Translations under genes and position numbers: made by a program
Source: Ralstonia sp. 25mfcol4.1
GTDB lineage: Bacteria; Pseudomonadota; Gammaproteobacteria; Burkholderiales; Burkholderiaceae
Assembly: GCF_900104095.1 (NCBI RefSeq)
Contig: NZ_FNJO01000009.1
Span: forward strand, 219,594 to 283,593
DNA: 64,000 nt
Direction: 5' to 3'
The notes under the pieces: generated by a model
Seen by the model: only the letters and a program-made list of their open reading frames with translations
The model's database searches: none
Told to the model about the DNA's origin: nothing
In this document: positions 50,590 through 61,368 of the stretch, one piece after another
Layout of the letters: every line of letters starts with the position of its first letter
Numbering within the stretch: the first letter of the stretch is position 1

Positions 50590-52806
50590 ATGCGATTGAA
50601 GCGAAGTGCATGGGTGGTGACAGGCCTGCTGCTGTGGTCGGCAGGCACGGCCCATGCCGTGCCCGGTTTCCGTGAAGTGCGCGACAACTGGCGCAGTGCC
50701 GATATCGTCGTCACGGATCGGCACGGGCAGACGGTGGCGCGCGTGCGTGACGACTTCCAGGCGCGGCGCGGCGACTGGGTGACGCTGGCCGATACGTCGC
50801 CGGCCTTGCGCACGGCCATCGTGCTGTCCGAGGACAGGCGCTTCTATGCGCATAGCGGGGTGGACTGGCAGGGCGTGGCCGCCGCGGCGTGGGCCAACCT
50901 GTGGAACACGCGCACGCGCGGGGCATCGACACTGACGATGCAGCTTGCGGGCCTGCTCGACGCCGACCTGCGGGCGGGCCGTGGCCGCAGTTTCGGGCAG
51001 AAGTTGGGGCAGGTTGTCAGTGCGTCGTCGCTGGAGCGCGGCTGGAGCAAGGATCAGATCCTGGAGGCGTACCTGAACCTGGTGCCGTTCCGGGGCGAAC
51101 TGGTGGGGCTGTCGGCGATGTCGCAGACACTGTTCGGCAAGGTGCCGAGCGGGCTTGACGCGCGCGAGTCGGCGGTGGCGGTGGCGCTGGTGCGCAGCCC
51201 GAATGCGTCGGCACTGCAGGTGTCGAAGCGGGCGTGCGGCATCTTGCGCGACATGAAGCTGCCACGCGAATGCGACGGGCTCGACGGCTTTACCACACTG
51301 GTCCTGGCGAAGTCGTCCGGCGCGGGGGGCGATGCGATGAACGCGCGCCGCGACATCAACCTCGCGCCGCATCTGGCACGGCAACTGGTGGCCCAGGCAC
51401 GGCTTGCGACGCCGGCGGGAAAACCGCTGCCGCCGCGCATCGTATCGACGCTCGACGCTGAACTGCAGCGCGTGGCGTCGGATAGCCTGGATCGCCACCT
51501 GCGCGAACTGGCCGGCCGCAATGCCGAGGACGGTGCGGTGGTGGTGATCGACAACGCCAGCGGCGACGTGCTGGCTTATGTGGGGTCGTCAGGCGTGCTG
51601 TCGGCGGCGGCGCAGGTCGATCATGCGGCTGCGCTGCGGCAGGCCGGGTCGACGCTGAAGCCGTTTCTCTATGCGCAGGCGATCGAGGAACGCCGGCTCA
51701 CCGCCGCATCGTTGCTCGACGATCGCCCGGTCAACCTGCCGACCGGCGGGGGCCTCTATATTCCGCAGAACTACGATCATCGCTATGCCGGCTGGGTCAG
51801 CCTGCGTGCCGCGCTTGGGTCGTCGCTCAACGTGCCGGCCGTGCGCTCGCTGGTGATGGTGACCCCGCATCGCTTCCATCGCCGGCTGGTGTCGCTGGGT
51901 CTGCCGCTAACCCAGTCGGGCGACTACTACGGCTACAGCCTGGCGCTGGGCAGTGCCGATGTGTCGCTGCTGTCGCTGACCAATGCGTATCGTACTTTCG
52001 CCAATGCGGGCGCGTACTCGTTGCCACGTACGACGATGGGTGCCGCGAGTCCCGCAAGGCGCGCGGTGATGATGCCAGGCGCCACGTATGTGATCGGCGA
52101 TGTGCTGTCGGACCGCCATGCCCGCGCACGCACGTTCGGGCTCGACAGTCCGCTGACGACGCGTTTCTGGACGGCGGTGAAGACCGGCACCAGCAAGGAT
52201 ATGCGCGATAACTGGTGCGTGGGATGGTCGCAGGCCTACACGGTTGGCGTATGGGCGGGCAACGCCAGCGGGGCGAGCATGCACGACGTATCGGGGGTAT
52301 CCGGCGCGGCGCCCGTGTGGCACGAAGTCATGGAGGCACTGCACCGTGGCAAGCCAAGCCGGGCGCCAGCGATGCCGGCCGGTGTGGAGCGTGTGGCGGT
52401 GGATTTCGATGACGACCTGGAGCCCGCGCGTGACGAGGTATTCCTGGCGGGTACGGCCGTGCCGCACATCCGCATCGGCAAACCCGGGAAGACGCAAGGC
52501 ACGCCCGCCATTGCCAGCCCGGCGGACGGCACGATCTTCGCCCTCGATCCCGATATCCCGCCGGCGGCGCAGCGCGTCTGGTTCCATGCCGATGGGCTGA
52601 CCGGCCAGACCGCCAGCGCCGTGACATGGCGCATGGACGGCAAACCGCTGGGCAAGGGGGGGCAGGTTGGCTGGCTGCCATGGCCGGGACGGCATCGTGT
52701 GCAGCTGGTGGATGCCGGCGGCAAGGTGGTGCATGAGATCGGCATCGAAGTGCGCGGCGCCAGCGTGCGCGAGACCAAGGCGCAGAAGGTGTCGCAGCGG
52801 CGTTGA
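50590..52806 (+). CDS. pbpC: Penicillin-binding protein 1C
   Basis: 738 residues from the ATG at 50590. Signal/anchor at 1-24, GT51 transglycosylase domain (ILSEDRRFYAHSGVDWQ with Glu81, GASTLTMQLAGLLD), transpeptidase domain with Ser354 in AGSTLKPF and KTGTSKD, and the C-terminal BiPBP_C domain (FALDPDIPP to the end). It polymerises and possibly crosslinks glycan strands. The end of the macroglobulin-lysoplasmalogenase operon. Confidence 0.94.
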   Translation: MRLKRSAWVVTGLLLWSAGTAHAVPGFREVRDNWRSADIVVTDRHGQTVARVRDDFQARRGDWVTLADTSPALRTAIVLSEDRRFYAHSGVDWQGVAAAAWANLWNTRTRGASTLTMQLAGLLDADLRAGRGRSFGQKLGQVVSASSLERGWSKDQILEAYLNLVPFRGELVGLSAMSQTLFGKVPSGLDARESAVAVALVRSPNASALQVSKRACGILRDMKLPRECDGLDGFTTLVLAKSSGAGGDAMNARRDINLAPHLARQLVAQARLATPAGKPLPPRIVSTLDAELQRVASDSLDRHLRELAGRNAEDGAVVVIDNASGDVLAYVGSSGVLSAAAQVDHAAALRQAGSTLKPFLYAQAIEERRLTAASLLDDRPVNLPTGGGLYIPQNYDHRYAGWVSLRAALGSSLNVPAVRSLVMVTPHRFHRRLVSLGLPLTQSGDYYGYSLALGSADVSLLSLTNAYRTFANAGAYSLPRTTMGAASPARRAVMMPGATYVIGDVLSDRHARARTFGLDSPLTTRFWTAVKTGTSKDMRDNWCVGWSQAYTVGVWAGNASGASMHDVSGVSGAAPVWHEVMEALHRGKPSRAPAMPAGVERVAVDFDDDLEPARDEVFLAGTAVPHIRIGKPGKTQGTPAIASPADGTIFALDPDIPPAAQRVWFHADGLTGQTASAVTWRMDGKPLGKGGQVGWLPWPGRHRVQLVDAGGKVVHEIGIEVRGASVRETKAQKVSQRR

Positions 52807-52827
52807 TGCCGCGCGGCCGGCCGGACG

Positions 52828-53760
52828 TTACAGCGGGGATTGCGGCAGTTCGCGCGCCTTGAGGAAATCGACGAACACGCGCAGCTTGGGCGGCATCAGC
52901 GCGCGGCTCGGGTAGTAGAGATAGAAGCCCGAGAACGGCGGCGTCCAGGCATCGAGCACGGTGACCAGCGCCCCCGACCCCAGCGCCCCGGCGATATGGT
53001 GCGGAAACTCGTACACCAGCCCCAGCCCTGCCAGTGCGGCCTGATGCAGCATGGTCTTGTCGTTGGCGATCAGCGCTGTGCGTGTGTCGACAGTGAACGG
53101 GCGACCGCCCGCCCGCGAAAATTCCCAGCGGTACATCGACCCCGTGGGCCCGAAGCGATATTGCAGGCAGGCATGCCGATGCAGGTCATGGGGCGTTTCG
53201 GGCGTGCCGTGGGCGGCCAGGTAGTCGGGCGAGGCCGCCACCACCATGCGCAGTGGGCCAGTGACAGGAATTGCGACCATATCCTGCTGCAGTGCTTCGC
53301 CCAGGCGCAGACCGGCATCGAAACCTTCGGCGATCAGGTCGATGAAGCGGTCGTCGGTCACCAGGTCGACGCATATCGACGGGTACGCATGCATGAAATC
53401 GGTCAGGATCGGGCGCAGCGCGATAACCACCGCGGAATGCGAACTGGTGAGCCGCAGCGTGCCCACCGGTACGTCGCGTTGCTGGCGTACGTCGTCGGTG
53501 GCGGCATGAATTTCGGCCAGCGCCGGTGCCACGCGCGCCAGCAGGGCGGCGCCGGCCTCTGTCAGGCCCACGCGGCGCGTCGTGCGTTGCAGCAGGCGCA
53601 CGCCCAGCCGGTCTTCCAGATGGCGCACGGTCTGGGAAATCGCCGAAGGGCTGACGCCCAGCGCAGCAGCGGCAGCGGTGAAGCCGCCAAGTTGCGCCAC
53701 GCGCGTGAAGGCGGCCAGTGCAGGTAGCGAATCGGGATCGATTGTGAAGTCAGGCTTCAT
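52828..53760 (-). CDS. LysR-family transcriptional regulator
   Basis: 310 residues from the ATG at 53760. N-terminal helix-turn-helix (LAAFTRVAQLGGFTAAAAAL, SPSAISQTVRHLEDRLGVRLLQRTTRRVGLTEAG), then a LysR substrate-binding domain (VGTLRLTSSHSAVVIALRPILTDF, GFDAGLRLGEALQQDMVAIPV). Divergent from the aldo/keto reductase gene by 122 bases, the usual layout of a regulator and its target. Confidence 0.92.
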   Translation of the reverse strand: MKPDFTIDPDSLPALAAFTRVAQLGGFTAAAAALGVSPSAISQTVRHLEDRLGVRLLQRTTRRVGLTEAGAALLARVAPALAEIHAATDDVRQQRDVPVGTLRLTSSHSAVVIALRPILTDFMHAYPSICVDLVTDDRFIDLIAEGFDAGLRLGEALQQDMVAIPVTGPLRMVVAASPDYLAAHGTPETPHDLHRHACLQYRFGPTGSMYRWEFSRAGGRPFTVDTRTALIANDKTMLHQAALAGLGLVYEFPHHIAGALGSGALVTVLDAWTPPFSGFYLYYPSRALMPPKLRVFVDFLKARELPQSPL

Positions 53761-53882
53761 GATGCGTGCAGCGTAGCACGCTGTTTCCCGATGCAGGGGA
53801 TCGCGATACTGGCACGCATGCGGTTGGGACGCTCTGATCGTTCTGGTGCCCGCCGTGACCTGAAACCACAAGGAGTTTTCCG

Positions 53883-54878
<996 letters not shown>

Positions 54879-54954
54879 TCGGCGCCCGGTGGCGGGCCCG
54901 GCTGGGCGACAATGTCGGCCTTCGTTTCTTTTTGCCTGTACTGGCCCGACACCG

Positions 54955-55926
54955 ATGACTGCTAAGCCGTCCGTCCCGCTGACTGCCCTGGATGCCGCCG
55001 CCACCGCGGCACGCCTGCCGTATCCCGCGCTTGCCCAGGCCATAGGGTCGATGCTCGGTGAACTACGCGACGGCACCGCGATGGCGCCGCCGCGCATTGC
55101 GCTGCCCGTGGGCGACGCCGCGCGCGGGCAGGGCACGCTGCTGGTGATGCCGGCGTGCAACCGCGACATCGTGATGACCAAGAACATCACCGTGCATCCG
55201 GACAATCCCCAGCGGGGCCTGCCCAATATCCTGGGCGAAGTTTTGGTGGCGAACGCGCATACCGGCGAGCGGATCGCCATGCTCGACGGCCCGACCGTCA
55301 CCGGGCGGCGCACCGCCGCCGTTTCGTTGCTGGCAGCGCAATCGTTCGCACCGATGATTGACGGGGAACTGCTGATCGTCGGTGCGGGCGTGCAGGCGCA
55401 AACCCATCTCGAAGCTTTCGTGGCCGGCCTGCCCGTGCGCAAGGTCTGGCTGCAGTCGCGCACGCGCGACAAGGCCGAGGCGCTGGCTGCGCAAGCCCGT
55501 GCGCTAGGCGTGGCGGCCGACGTGATCGACGACGTCGCGGCGGTGCTGCCCCGGGTGTCGATGGTGGTTACCGTGACATCGAGCCGGTCGCCGGTGCTGC
55601 CCGATCTGGACAGCGGGCTCTGGACCGACCGCCATTTCGTGGCGGCCGTCGGCGCGTTCCGGCCCGATATGTGCGAACTGCCGCCGCAACTGTGCCAAAC
55701 GGCATCGGCTCTGGGTCGCCTGCTGGCCGACACGCTGTTCGGTATCGAAGACGAGGCGGGCGATCTGCTGCAGGCGGGTATCGACTGGAACACGGTGCAG
55801 CCGTTCGAGACGGCCATTCTGGACGCCGACACCCTGCGTACGCGAACCGGCAGTCCGCTGGTGTTCAAGAGCGTGGGCTATGCGCTGTGGGACCTCGCTG
55901 CCTGCATCCTCGCCAGCCAGAAGTGA
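54955..55926 (+). CDS. Delta-1-pyrroline-2-carboxylate reductase / ornithine cyclodeaminase family
   Basis: 323 residues from the ATG at 54955. Substrate residues in MTKNITVHPDNPQRGLPNILGEV, NADH-binding LLIVGAGVQAQTHLEAF, SRSPVLPDL, and the C-terminal VFKSVGYALWDLAACILAS block. Members such as LhpI reduce cyclic imines in hydroxyproline/pipecolate catabolism; cyclodeaminase activity is the alternative. No ornithine operon is adjacent. Confidence 0.85.
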   Translation: MTAKPSVPLTALDAAATAARLPYPALAQAIGSMLGELRDGTAMAPPRIALPVGDAARGQGTLLVMPACNRDIVMTKNITVHPDNPQRGLPNILGEVLVANAHTGERIAMLDGPTVTGRRTAAVSLLAAQSFAPMIDGELLIVGAGVQAQTHLEAFVAGLPVRKVWLQSRTRDKAEALAAQARALGVAADVIDDVAAVLPRVSMVVTVTSSRSPVLPDLDSGLWTDRHFVAAVGAFRPDMCELPPQLCQTASALGRLLADTLFGIEDEAGDLLQAGIDWNTVQPFETAILDADTLRTRTGSPLVFKSVGYALWDLAACILASQK

Positions 55927-55987
55927 CGTGGGCCTGGCGTCCGGATATCGTCCGAACACGTGTTTGAGAATTCGGCTATGCAGTAAT

Positions 55988-56013
55988 AAAACCACTCTCT
56001 ATGAGTGGTTTTT
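55988..56013 (+). terminator. Rho-independent terminator
   Basis: Perfect 10-bp stem (AAAACCACTC / GAGTGGTTTT), five-base loop TCTAT, T-run. It ends the pyrroline-carboxylate reductase transcript and, being nearly symmetric, may also act on the other strand. Confidence 0.9.
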
Positions 56014-56220
56014 CATTTGTGAAACAGAACCGTTGTGCTGACGCGTCGTTTTGGATGCAAAAACGCGGAAATCCGTGTCCACCTTTTGGGTTAACCCTGT
56101 CTTTAGGGCATTTCTTCTATCATCCCGTCCCGTGTTTGAAACAGTCCGCGCAAGCCGCGCAGGATAATTGCCGCCAGCAGTGGCTGTATTCAGAAGAAAG
56201 AGGATGGAGTAAGAGGAACA

Positions 56221-56946
56221 ATGAAAAAGATCTATAAGAACATGCTGATGGCGGGTGCCGCCATGGCAATGGCTGGCGCCGCACAGGCCCAGTCCGCGGG
56301 CACTAACGTAGTGAGTCTTGGCTGGATGCGCGTAATGCCCACGGGCGACTCGCAACTGCTGACGATCGATTCGATCGCTGGCCGTCCGGCCGGCGTGCAG
56401 CGCCCGAACACCGGCGCCAAGATCGACGGCGCCGACACCGCCGGCCTGACGTTCGGGCACTTCTTCACCGACAACCTCTCTGCCGAATTCGTGGTCGGCA
56501 TCCCGCCCAAGCACGATGTCAGCGGCGACCGCGGCTATGCGCAGTACGGCAAGCTCGGCGAAGTGCGTCAGTGGAGCCCGGCCATCGTCGCCAAGTGGCA
56601 CTTCTTCGACGCCAAGACCAAGTTCCGTCCGTACGTGGGCGTGGGTGTGAACTACACCTGGTTCACCGGCGAGACGGTCACGAACCAGACCTTCGTGCAG
56701 CGCGAGTTTGGCCCGGGCTCGACCATGACGGCTACCGCCAGTTCGTCGTGGAACCCGGTGTTCAACGTTGGCGCGAACTACGCCATCAACGAGAAGTGGT
56801 TCGTTGGCTTCTCGGTATCGTACGTGCCGATCTCGGCCACGGCCAACTTCACGACCACGCTGGCCAACGGCGCCAAGGTCGAGTCGCATACCAAGATCAA
56901 GATCGATCCGGTGGTGACGTTCCTGCACGTCGGCTACAAGTTCTGA
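56221..56946 (+). CDS. ompW: OmpW-family outer membrane protein
   Basis: 241 residues with a Sec signal peptide (MKKIYKNMLMAGAAMAMAGAAQAQ), the OmpW eight-strand barrel pattern (VVSLGWMRVMPTGDS, PAIVAKWHFF, KFRPYVGVGVNYTWF, NEKWFVGFSVSYVPI) and terminal Phe (HVGYKF) recognised by the barrel assembly machinery. A small hydrophobic-substrate channel. Followed by its own terminator. Confidence 0.93.
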   Translation: MKKIYKNMLMAGAAMAMAGAAQAQSAGTNVVSLGWMRVMPTGDSQLLTIDSIAGRPAGVQRPNTGAKIDGADTAGLTFGHFFTDNLSAEFVVGIPPKHDVSGDRGYAQYGKLGEVRQWSPAIVAKWHFFDAKTKFRPYVGVGVNYTWFTGETVTNQTFVQREFGPGSTMTATASSSWNPVFNVGANYAINEKWFVGFSVSYVPISATANFTTTLANGAKVESHTKIKIDPVVTFLHVGYKF

Positions 56947-56974
56947 TCCTTCCCGGACCAGACACCAGATGGCG

Positions 56975-57001
56975 AAAAGGGCACCCGAGGGTGCCCTTTT
57001 T
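56975..57001 (+). terminator. Rho-independent terminator of ompW
   Basis: Perfect 11-bp stem AAAAGGGCACC / GGTGCCCTTTT with a four-base loop, followed by T. It also sits at the end of the convergent copZ-like gene. Confidence 0.92.
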
Positions 57002-57024
57002 CATTGGCGCGGGCCGGATGGATA

Positions 57025-57225
57025 TCAGGCCACCGACTTCACAGGGTAGCCGGCATCTTCAATGGCTTGCTGCAGCGCCTGCCGATCCGCGGCCGATTCG
57101 ACCTTGACTGACTGGGCTGGCACGTCGGCGGCCACGTGGGCGGCCGGATCGACGGCCTGTACCGCGCGGGTGATCGCGCCGACGCAGTGGTTGCAGGACA
57201 TGCCTTCGACCTGGAAGTGGATCAT
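57025..57225 (-). CDS. copZ: Copper chaperone (CopZ-like HMA protein)
   Basis: 66 residues from the ATG at 57225 (ribosome site AAGGAG). A single heavy-metal-associated domain with the MSCNHC copper motif (residues 9-14, GMSCNHCVGAITRAVQAV) and the terminal DAGYPVKSV. It hands Cu(I) to CopA. Divergent from copA, with its own MerR-type operator. Confidence 0.92.
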   Translation of the reverse strand: MIHFQVEGMSCNHCVGAITRAVQAVDPAAHVAADVPAQSVKVESAADRQALQQAIEDAGYPVKSVA

Positions 57226-57280
57226 GGTGTGACTCCTTGTTAACGATTTGAGACCGGAAACGCCTTTGGAAGCAGTATGA

Positions 57281-57301
57281 ACCTTCCTACGGTGGGAAGC
57301 G
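57281..57301 (-). promoter_or_regulatory. CueR-type operator/promoter of copZ
   Basis: ACCTTCC - 7 bases - GGAAGCG dyad. On the minus strand it lies between a -35 TTGCGC (57304-57299) and a -10 CATACT (57279-57274) that are 19 bases apart, the stretched spacing that MerR-family activators require. Confidence 0.75.
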
Positions 57302-57344
57302 CAAGCCCCGCGATGGTGACGGCGAAATAACGCGGCAGGCCTTG

Positions 57345-57365
57345 ACCTTCCAATGATGGTAAGGT
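57345..57365 (+). promoter_or_regulatory. CueR-type operator/promoter of copA
   Basis: ACCTTCC - 7 bases - GTAAGGT, one mismatch from the CueR dyad. A -35 TTGACC overlaps its left arm (57342-57347); with 19-base spacing the -10 would be CACAGT (57367-57372). It precedes copA by 47 bases. Confidence 0.7.
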
Positions 57366-57411
57366 CCACAGTACAGTTGTCGCGCCCCGTGCGCCTTGCC
57401 GGATTTCGTCC

Positions 57412-59898
57412 ATGTCCACACCTGCGTCGTCCCTGAGTCCCGTCCCGAACACCACGCCGAATGCCGCCCGGAATGCCGTCGGCGGGGCCGAGTGGCGCCT
57501 GCCTGTCGAGGGCATGACCTGCGCGTCTTGCGTGGGCCGCGTCGAGCGTGCGCTGGCGAAGGTGCCCGGCGTGCATGACGTGGCCGTGAACCTGGCCACG
57601 GAGCAGGCCACGCTGCATGTCGAAAGCGGCGCGGCACTGTCCGCCGCCGCGCAGGCCGTGGCCGATGCGGGCTACGACGTGCCGCGCGACGAGGTCGAAC
57701 TCGATATCGACGACATGACCTGCGCGTCGTGCGTGGGCCGCGTGGAGCGTGCGCTGCGGGCCGTACCCGGCGTGCAGGACGCCCAGGTCAACCTGGCGAC
57801 CGAGCGCGCCACCGTAACGGTGCTGCGCGGAACGGTCGACGCCGCGACGCTTGCCGCTTCCGTGACGCGCGCCGGTTATGGCGCGAAGCCGGTGGTCGAT
57901 GCGGCAGCCGCTGCGTCGGGTACGGAAGCGCGGCAGGCCGATTTCTGGTCCGGTCCGTGGCCCGTGGCGATCTCCGCCGCGCTGTCGCTGCCGCTGGTGG
58001 CGCCGATGGTCCTGGAATGGTTCGGCATCCACGCGATGCTGCCGGGCTGGCTGCAATGGCTGCTGGCCACACCGGTGCAGTTCGTGTTCGGCTGGCGCTT
58101 CTACAAGGCCGGCTACAAGGCCGTGCGCGCCCGCGCGGGCAATATGGACCTGCTGGTGGCACTGGGTACGTCGGCCGCCTATGCGCTGTCGATCTGGCAG
58201 ATGTTCGATGCCGGGCCCGGCGCCATGCCTCACCTCTACTTCGAAAGCGCCGCGGTCGTCATCACGCTGGTGCGGCTCGGCAAGTGGCTGGAGGTGCGCG
58301 CCAAGCGCCAGACCGCCGATGCCATCCGCGCGCTGGCCGCCCTGCGCCCCGATACGGCGCGCGTGGTCCGCAACGGCGTGGAGCAGACTGTGCCGCTGGC
58401 GGACGTGCGCGTGGGCGACGAGATCATCGTGCGGCCCGGCGAGCGGATTCCCGTCGATGCCGAAGTGGTGACCGGCTCCAGCCAAGCCGATGAATCGATG
58501 CTGACCGGCGAGTCGCTGCCGGTGCCGAAGCAGCCGGGCGACCGCCTGACCGGTGGATCGATCAATTTCGAAGGGTTGCTGGTCGCGCGTACCGTTGCCG
58601 TGGGTGCCGAGACGGTGCTGGCCAGGATCATCCGCATGGTCGAGCACGCGCAGGCGGCCAAGGCGCCGATCCAGCGCATGGTGGACCAGGTCAGCGCGGT
58701 GTTCGTGCCCGTGGTGCTGGGCATTGCGCTGGCCACGCTGCTGGGCTGGGGCCTGGTTGCAGGCGACTGGAGCCAGGCGCTGCTCAATGCGGTGGCAGTG
58801 CTGGTCATCGCGTGCCCCTGCGCGCTGGGCCTGGCCACGCCCACCGCGATCATGGCGGGCACCGGCGCTGGTGCGCGGGCAGGCATCCTGATCAAGGACG
58901 CCGAGGCGCTGGAAGTGGCGCATCGCGTGTCGATCGTCGCGTTCGACAAGACCGGCACGCTGACCGTCGGCAAGCCCGAGGTGGTGGCGCTGCTCGCCGC
59001 CGATGGCGACGACAACGCACTGCTGGAAAGGCTCGCGGCATTGCAGGCCGGCAGCGAGCATCCGCTGGCGCGTGCCGTCGTGACGCTGGCGGCCGAACGC
59101 GGTATCGCGGCGCCCGTGGCCAGCGACGTGCGCGCACTGCCGGGCCGTGGCATTGCCGGCGTGGTGGCCGGGCAGGCGCTGCAACTGGGCAGCGAGGCGC
59201 TGCGCGTGTCGCTGAACGCCGATGCGGGTGCGCTGCAGGCCGATGCCGAACGCCTGCGCGGCGAGGGGCGCACGGTATCGTGGCTGATCGACGCCGCGGC
59301 GCATTCGGTGCTGGGGCTGGTGGCGTTTGGCGATGCGCTGAAGCCGGGCGCGGCGGCCGCCATCGCACGGCTGCGCGAGGCCGGCATCCGCACCGTGATG
59401 CTGACCGGCGATAACGCCGGCGCGGCGGCTCGGGTGGCCAGCGTGCTGGGTCTGGACGACGTGCAGGCCGAGGTATTGCCCGAGGACAAGGCCGCCCGCG
59501 TGACGGCGTTGCGGGCTGACGGCAATGCCGTGGTCGCGATGGTGGGTGATGGCATCAACGACGCGCCGGCGCTGGCGGCGGCCGATGTCGGCATCGCGAT
59601 GTCCACGGGCACCGACGTGGCGATGCACGCCGCCGGCATCACGCTGATGCGTGGCGATCCCGCGCTGGTGGCCGATGCGCTGGCGGTGTCGCACCGCACC
59701 GTGCGCAAGATCCGCCAGAACCTGTTCTGGGCCTTCATCTACAACGTGATCGGCATACCGCTGGCCGTGGCGGGGCTGCTCAATCCGGTGGTGGCGGGCG
59801 CCGCGATGGCGTTTTCCAGTGTCAGCGTGGTCAGCAACGCGCTGCTGCTGCGCCGCTGGCATCCGCTGGCGGGCCAGCAAGCGAAGGAGTCGCGATGA
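57412..59898 (+). CDS. copA: Cu(I)-translocating P-type ATPase
   Basis: 828 residues. Two N-terminal HMA domains (MTCASC at 35-40 and 102-107), the transmembrane CPC motif at 468-470 ([12 protein letters not shown]), phosphorylated Asp512 in DKTGT, TGES, HPLARAV and [12 protein letters not shown] motifs, and a C-terminal transmembrane pair. Pumps Cu(I) out of the cytosol. Overlaps cueR by four bases, so the export pump and its activator are translated together. Confidence 0.95.
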   Translation: MSTPASSLSPVPNTTPNAARNAVGGAEWRLPVEGMTCASCVGRVERALAKVPGVHDVAVNLATEQATLHVESGAALSAAAQAVADAGYDVPRDEVELDIDDMTCASCVGRVERALRAVPGVQDAQVNLATERATVTVLRGTVDAATLAASVTRAGYGAKPVVDAAAAASGTEARQADFWSGPWPVAISAALSLPLVAPMVLEWFGIHAMLPGWLQWLLATPVQFVFGWRFYKAGYKAVRARAGNMDLLVALGTSAAYALSIWQMFDAGPGAMPHLYFESAAVVITLVRLGKWLEVRAKRQTADAIRALAALRPDTARVVRNGVEQTVPLADVRVGDEIIVRPGERIPVDAEVVTGSSQADESMLTGESLPVPKQPGDRLTGGSINFEGLLVARTVAVGAETVLARIIRMVEHAQAAKAPIQRMVDQVSAVFVPVVLGIALATLLGWGLVAGDWSQALLNAVAVLVIACPCALGLATPTAIMAGTGAGARAGILIKDAEALEVAHRVSIVAFDKTGTLTVGKPEVVALLAADGDDNALLERLAALQAGSEHPLARAVVTLAAERGIAAPVASDVRALPGRGIAGVVAGQALQLGSEALRVSLNADAGALQADAERLRGEGRTVSWLIDAAAHSVLGLVAFGDALKPGAAAAIARLREAGIRTVMLTGDNAGAAARVASVLGLDDVQAEVLPEDKAARVTALRADGNAVVAMVGDGINDAPALAAADVGIAMSTGTDVAMHAAGITLMRGDPALVADALAVSHRTVRKIRQNLFWAFIYNVIGIPLAVAGLLNPVVAGAAMAFSSVSVVSNALLLRRWHPLAGQQAKESR

Positions 59899-60311
59899 AT
59901 ATCGGAGAAGCGGCGGACGCCTCGGGCGTATCCGCCAAGATGATCCGCCACTACGAATCGATCGGCCTGGTCGATGCGCCGCCGCGCAGCGAGGGCGGCT
60001 ACCGCCGGTATGACGAACGCGCGGTGCATACCTTGCGCTTCGTGCGGCGCGCCCGTAATCTCGGTTTCTCGCTCGACGAGATCCGCAACCTGCTGTCGCT
60101 CTGGCATGATCGCGGGCGGGCCAGCGCCGACGTGAAGGCGCTGACGCTGCGGCACGTGGCGGAACTGGAGGTCAAGATTGCCGAGCTGGCCGCCATGCGC
60201 GACACGCTGCGCGCACTGGCCGAGGCCTGCAGCGGCGACGACCGGCCCGATTGCCCGATCCTGTCCGACATGGCGTCGGAGGCGTCGGGTTGTCCGGCGT
60301 GCCATTCCTGA
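59895..60311 (+). CDS. cueR: MerR-family copper regulator CueR
   Basis: 138 residues. N-terminal helix-turn-helix [25 protein letters not shown], dimerisation helix, and C-terminal metal-binding loop with cysteines in [14 protein letters not shown] plus SGCPACHS, consistent with Cu(I)-sensing CueR. Two matching operators lie in the copZ-copA spacer, so it activates both; as the second gene after copA it is itself copper-induced. Confidence 0.93.
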   Translation: MNIGEAADASGVSAKMIRHYESIGLVDAPPRSEGGYRRYDERAVHTLRFVRRARNLGFSLDEIRNLLSLWHDRGRASADVKALTLRHVAELEVKIAELAAMRDTLRALAEACSGDDRPDCPILSDMASEASGCPACHS

Positions 60312-60369
60312 CCGCGGGCAAGCCATCCGCAGCATAACGACGAGCAGGTCCCAACAAGGAGAGATTGGG

Positions 60370-61281
60370 ATGAACGAACCTGTGACCGCCCTTGCGCTGG
60401 CTTGCGCGCCAGCGCCCGCCGTCGCGCCGGCCGAATCGCGCCAGCGCATGCGCGATGGCACCGAACTGCTGCTGCGTACCTGGCTGCCCGATCCGCAGCA
60501 CTTTCCCGACCCCCTTGGCACCGTCCTGCTCGTGCATGGACTGGCCGAGCATGGTGGCCGCTATCCGCATGTTGCGGCCGCGTTGTGCGCGCTGGGGCTG
60601 CGCGTACGGGCCTACGACCACCGGGGCCATGGCGCGAGCGGCGGACCGCGCATGGTGGTGCCGCATCCCGACAGCTATCTCGACGATCTGGCCGAAATCC
60701 ACGATGCCGCAGTGCGGCAATGGCACGAACTGCCGATCGTTCTGGGCCACAGCATGGGCGGCCTGGTGGCCGCACGTTTTGCGACGGCTCGCGTGCGGCC
60801 GATCCGGGCGCTGGTCCTGTCGTCGCCGGCCCTGGCGTTGAAGTTGTCCAGCACTATGCTCACGCTGCATCGCGTGCTGCTGGCACTGGCGCCACGTATG
60901 CGTGTGCCGAATCCCATCGACGCCCATCTGCTGTCGCACGACCCCGAAGTGGCGCGTGCCTATCGTACCGATCCGCTTGTGCAGGGTACGATCAGCGCCA
61001 GCGTGCTGGAGTCGTTCCTGCACGGCATGGCGCAGGCGCAGGCTGACGCGCCGCGGCTGGAGGCGTCGATGCTGATGCTGGTGGGCGGCGCCGACCGCAT
61101 CGTCGATCCGCAGGGTAGCCGCGCCTTCTTCGACAACGCACCCGAGGACCTGCGCGAGATGGCGTGGTTCGAGAGCGGCTTTCACGAGATCTTCAACGAA
61201 GCCGAGCCGCTGCGCGGTGAAGTCTTCGCGGCACTGACCGACTGGCTTCGCCGGCACCTGGAGAATCCGGCAAAGCCCTGA
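60370..61281 (+). CDS. Alpha/beta hydrolase (monoacylglycerol lipase/lysophospholipase-like)
   Basis: 303 residues from the ATG at 60370 (ribosome site AGGAGAG). The fold is shown by TVLLVHGLAEHGGRYPHVAAAL, YDHRGHGASGG, and the nucleophile elbow GHSMGG with Ser128; Asp in LVGGADRIVD and His in ESGFHEIFNE complete the triad. It would hydrolyse acyl-glycerol or lysolipid esters. Stands between cueR and the GMC oxidoreductase. Confidence 0.9.
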   Translation: MNEPVTALALACAPAPAVAPAESRQRMRDGTELLLRTWLPDPQHFPDPLGTVLLVHGLAEHGGRYPHVAAALCALGLRVRAYDHRGHGASGGPRMVVPHPDSYLDDLAEIHDAAVRQWHELPIVLGHSMGGLVAARFATARVRPIRALVLSSPALALKLSSTMLTLHRVLLALAPRMRVPNPIDAHLLSHDPEVARAYRTDPLVQGTISASVLESFLHGMAQAQADAPRLEASMLMLVGGADRIVDPQGSRAFFDNAPEDLREMAWFESGFHEIFNEAEPLRGEVFAALTDWLRRHLENPAKP

Positions 61282-61368
61282 CGACGGCCGCTGCCAAGTC
61301 GTGCGATGATGCCCGGCATTCCACAAGAAAAAAAAGCGCCCTCAGGGCCGGCAAAGGAAGCAAGGGAT

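Noticed and set aside
57226..59880. Long minus-strand frame opposite copA that runs on into copZ
   Set aside because: Only the last 66 codons (copZ) are real; the rest is antisense of copA with low-complexity His/Arg/Gln composition.
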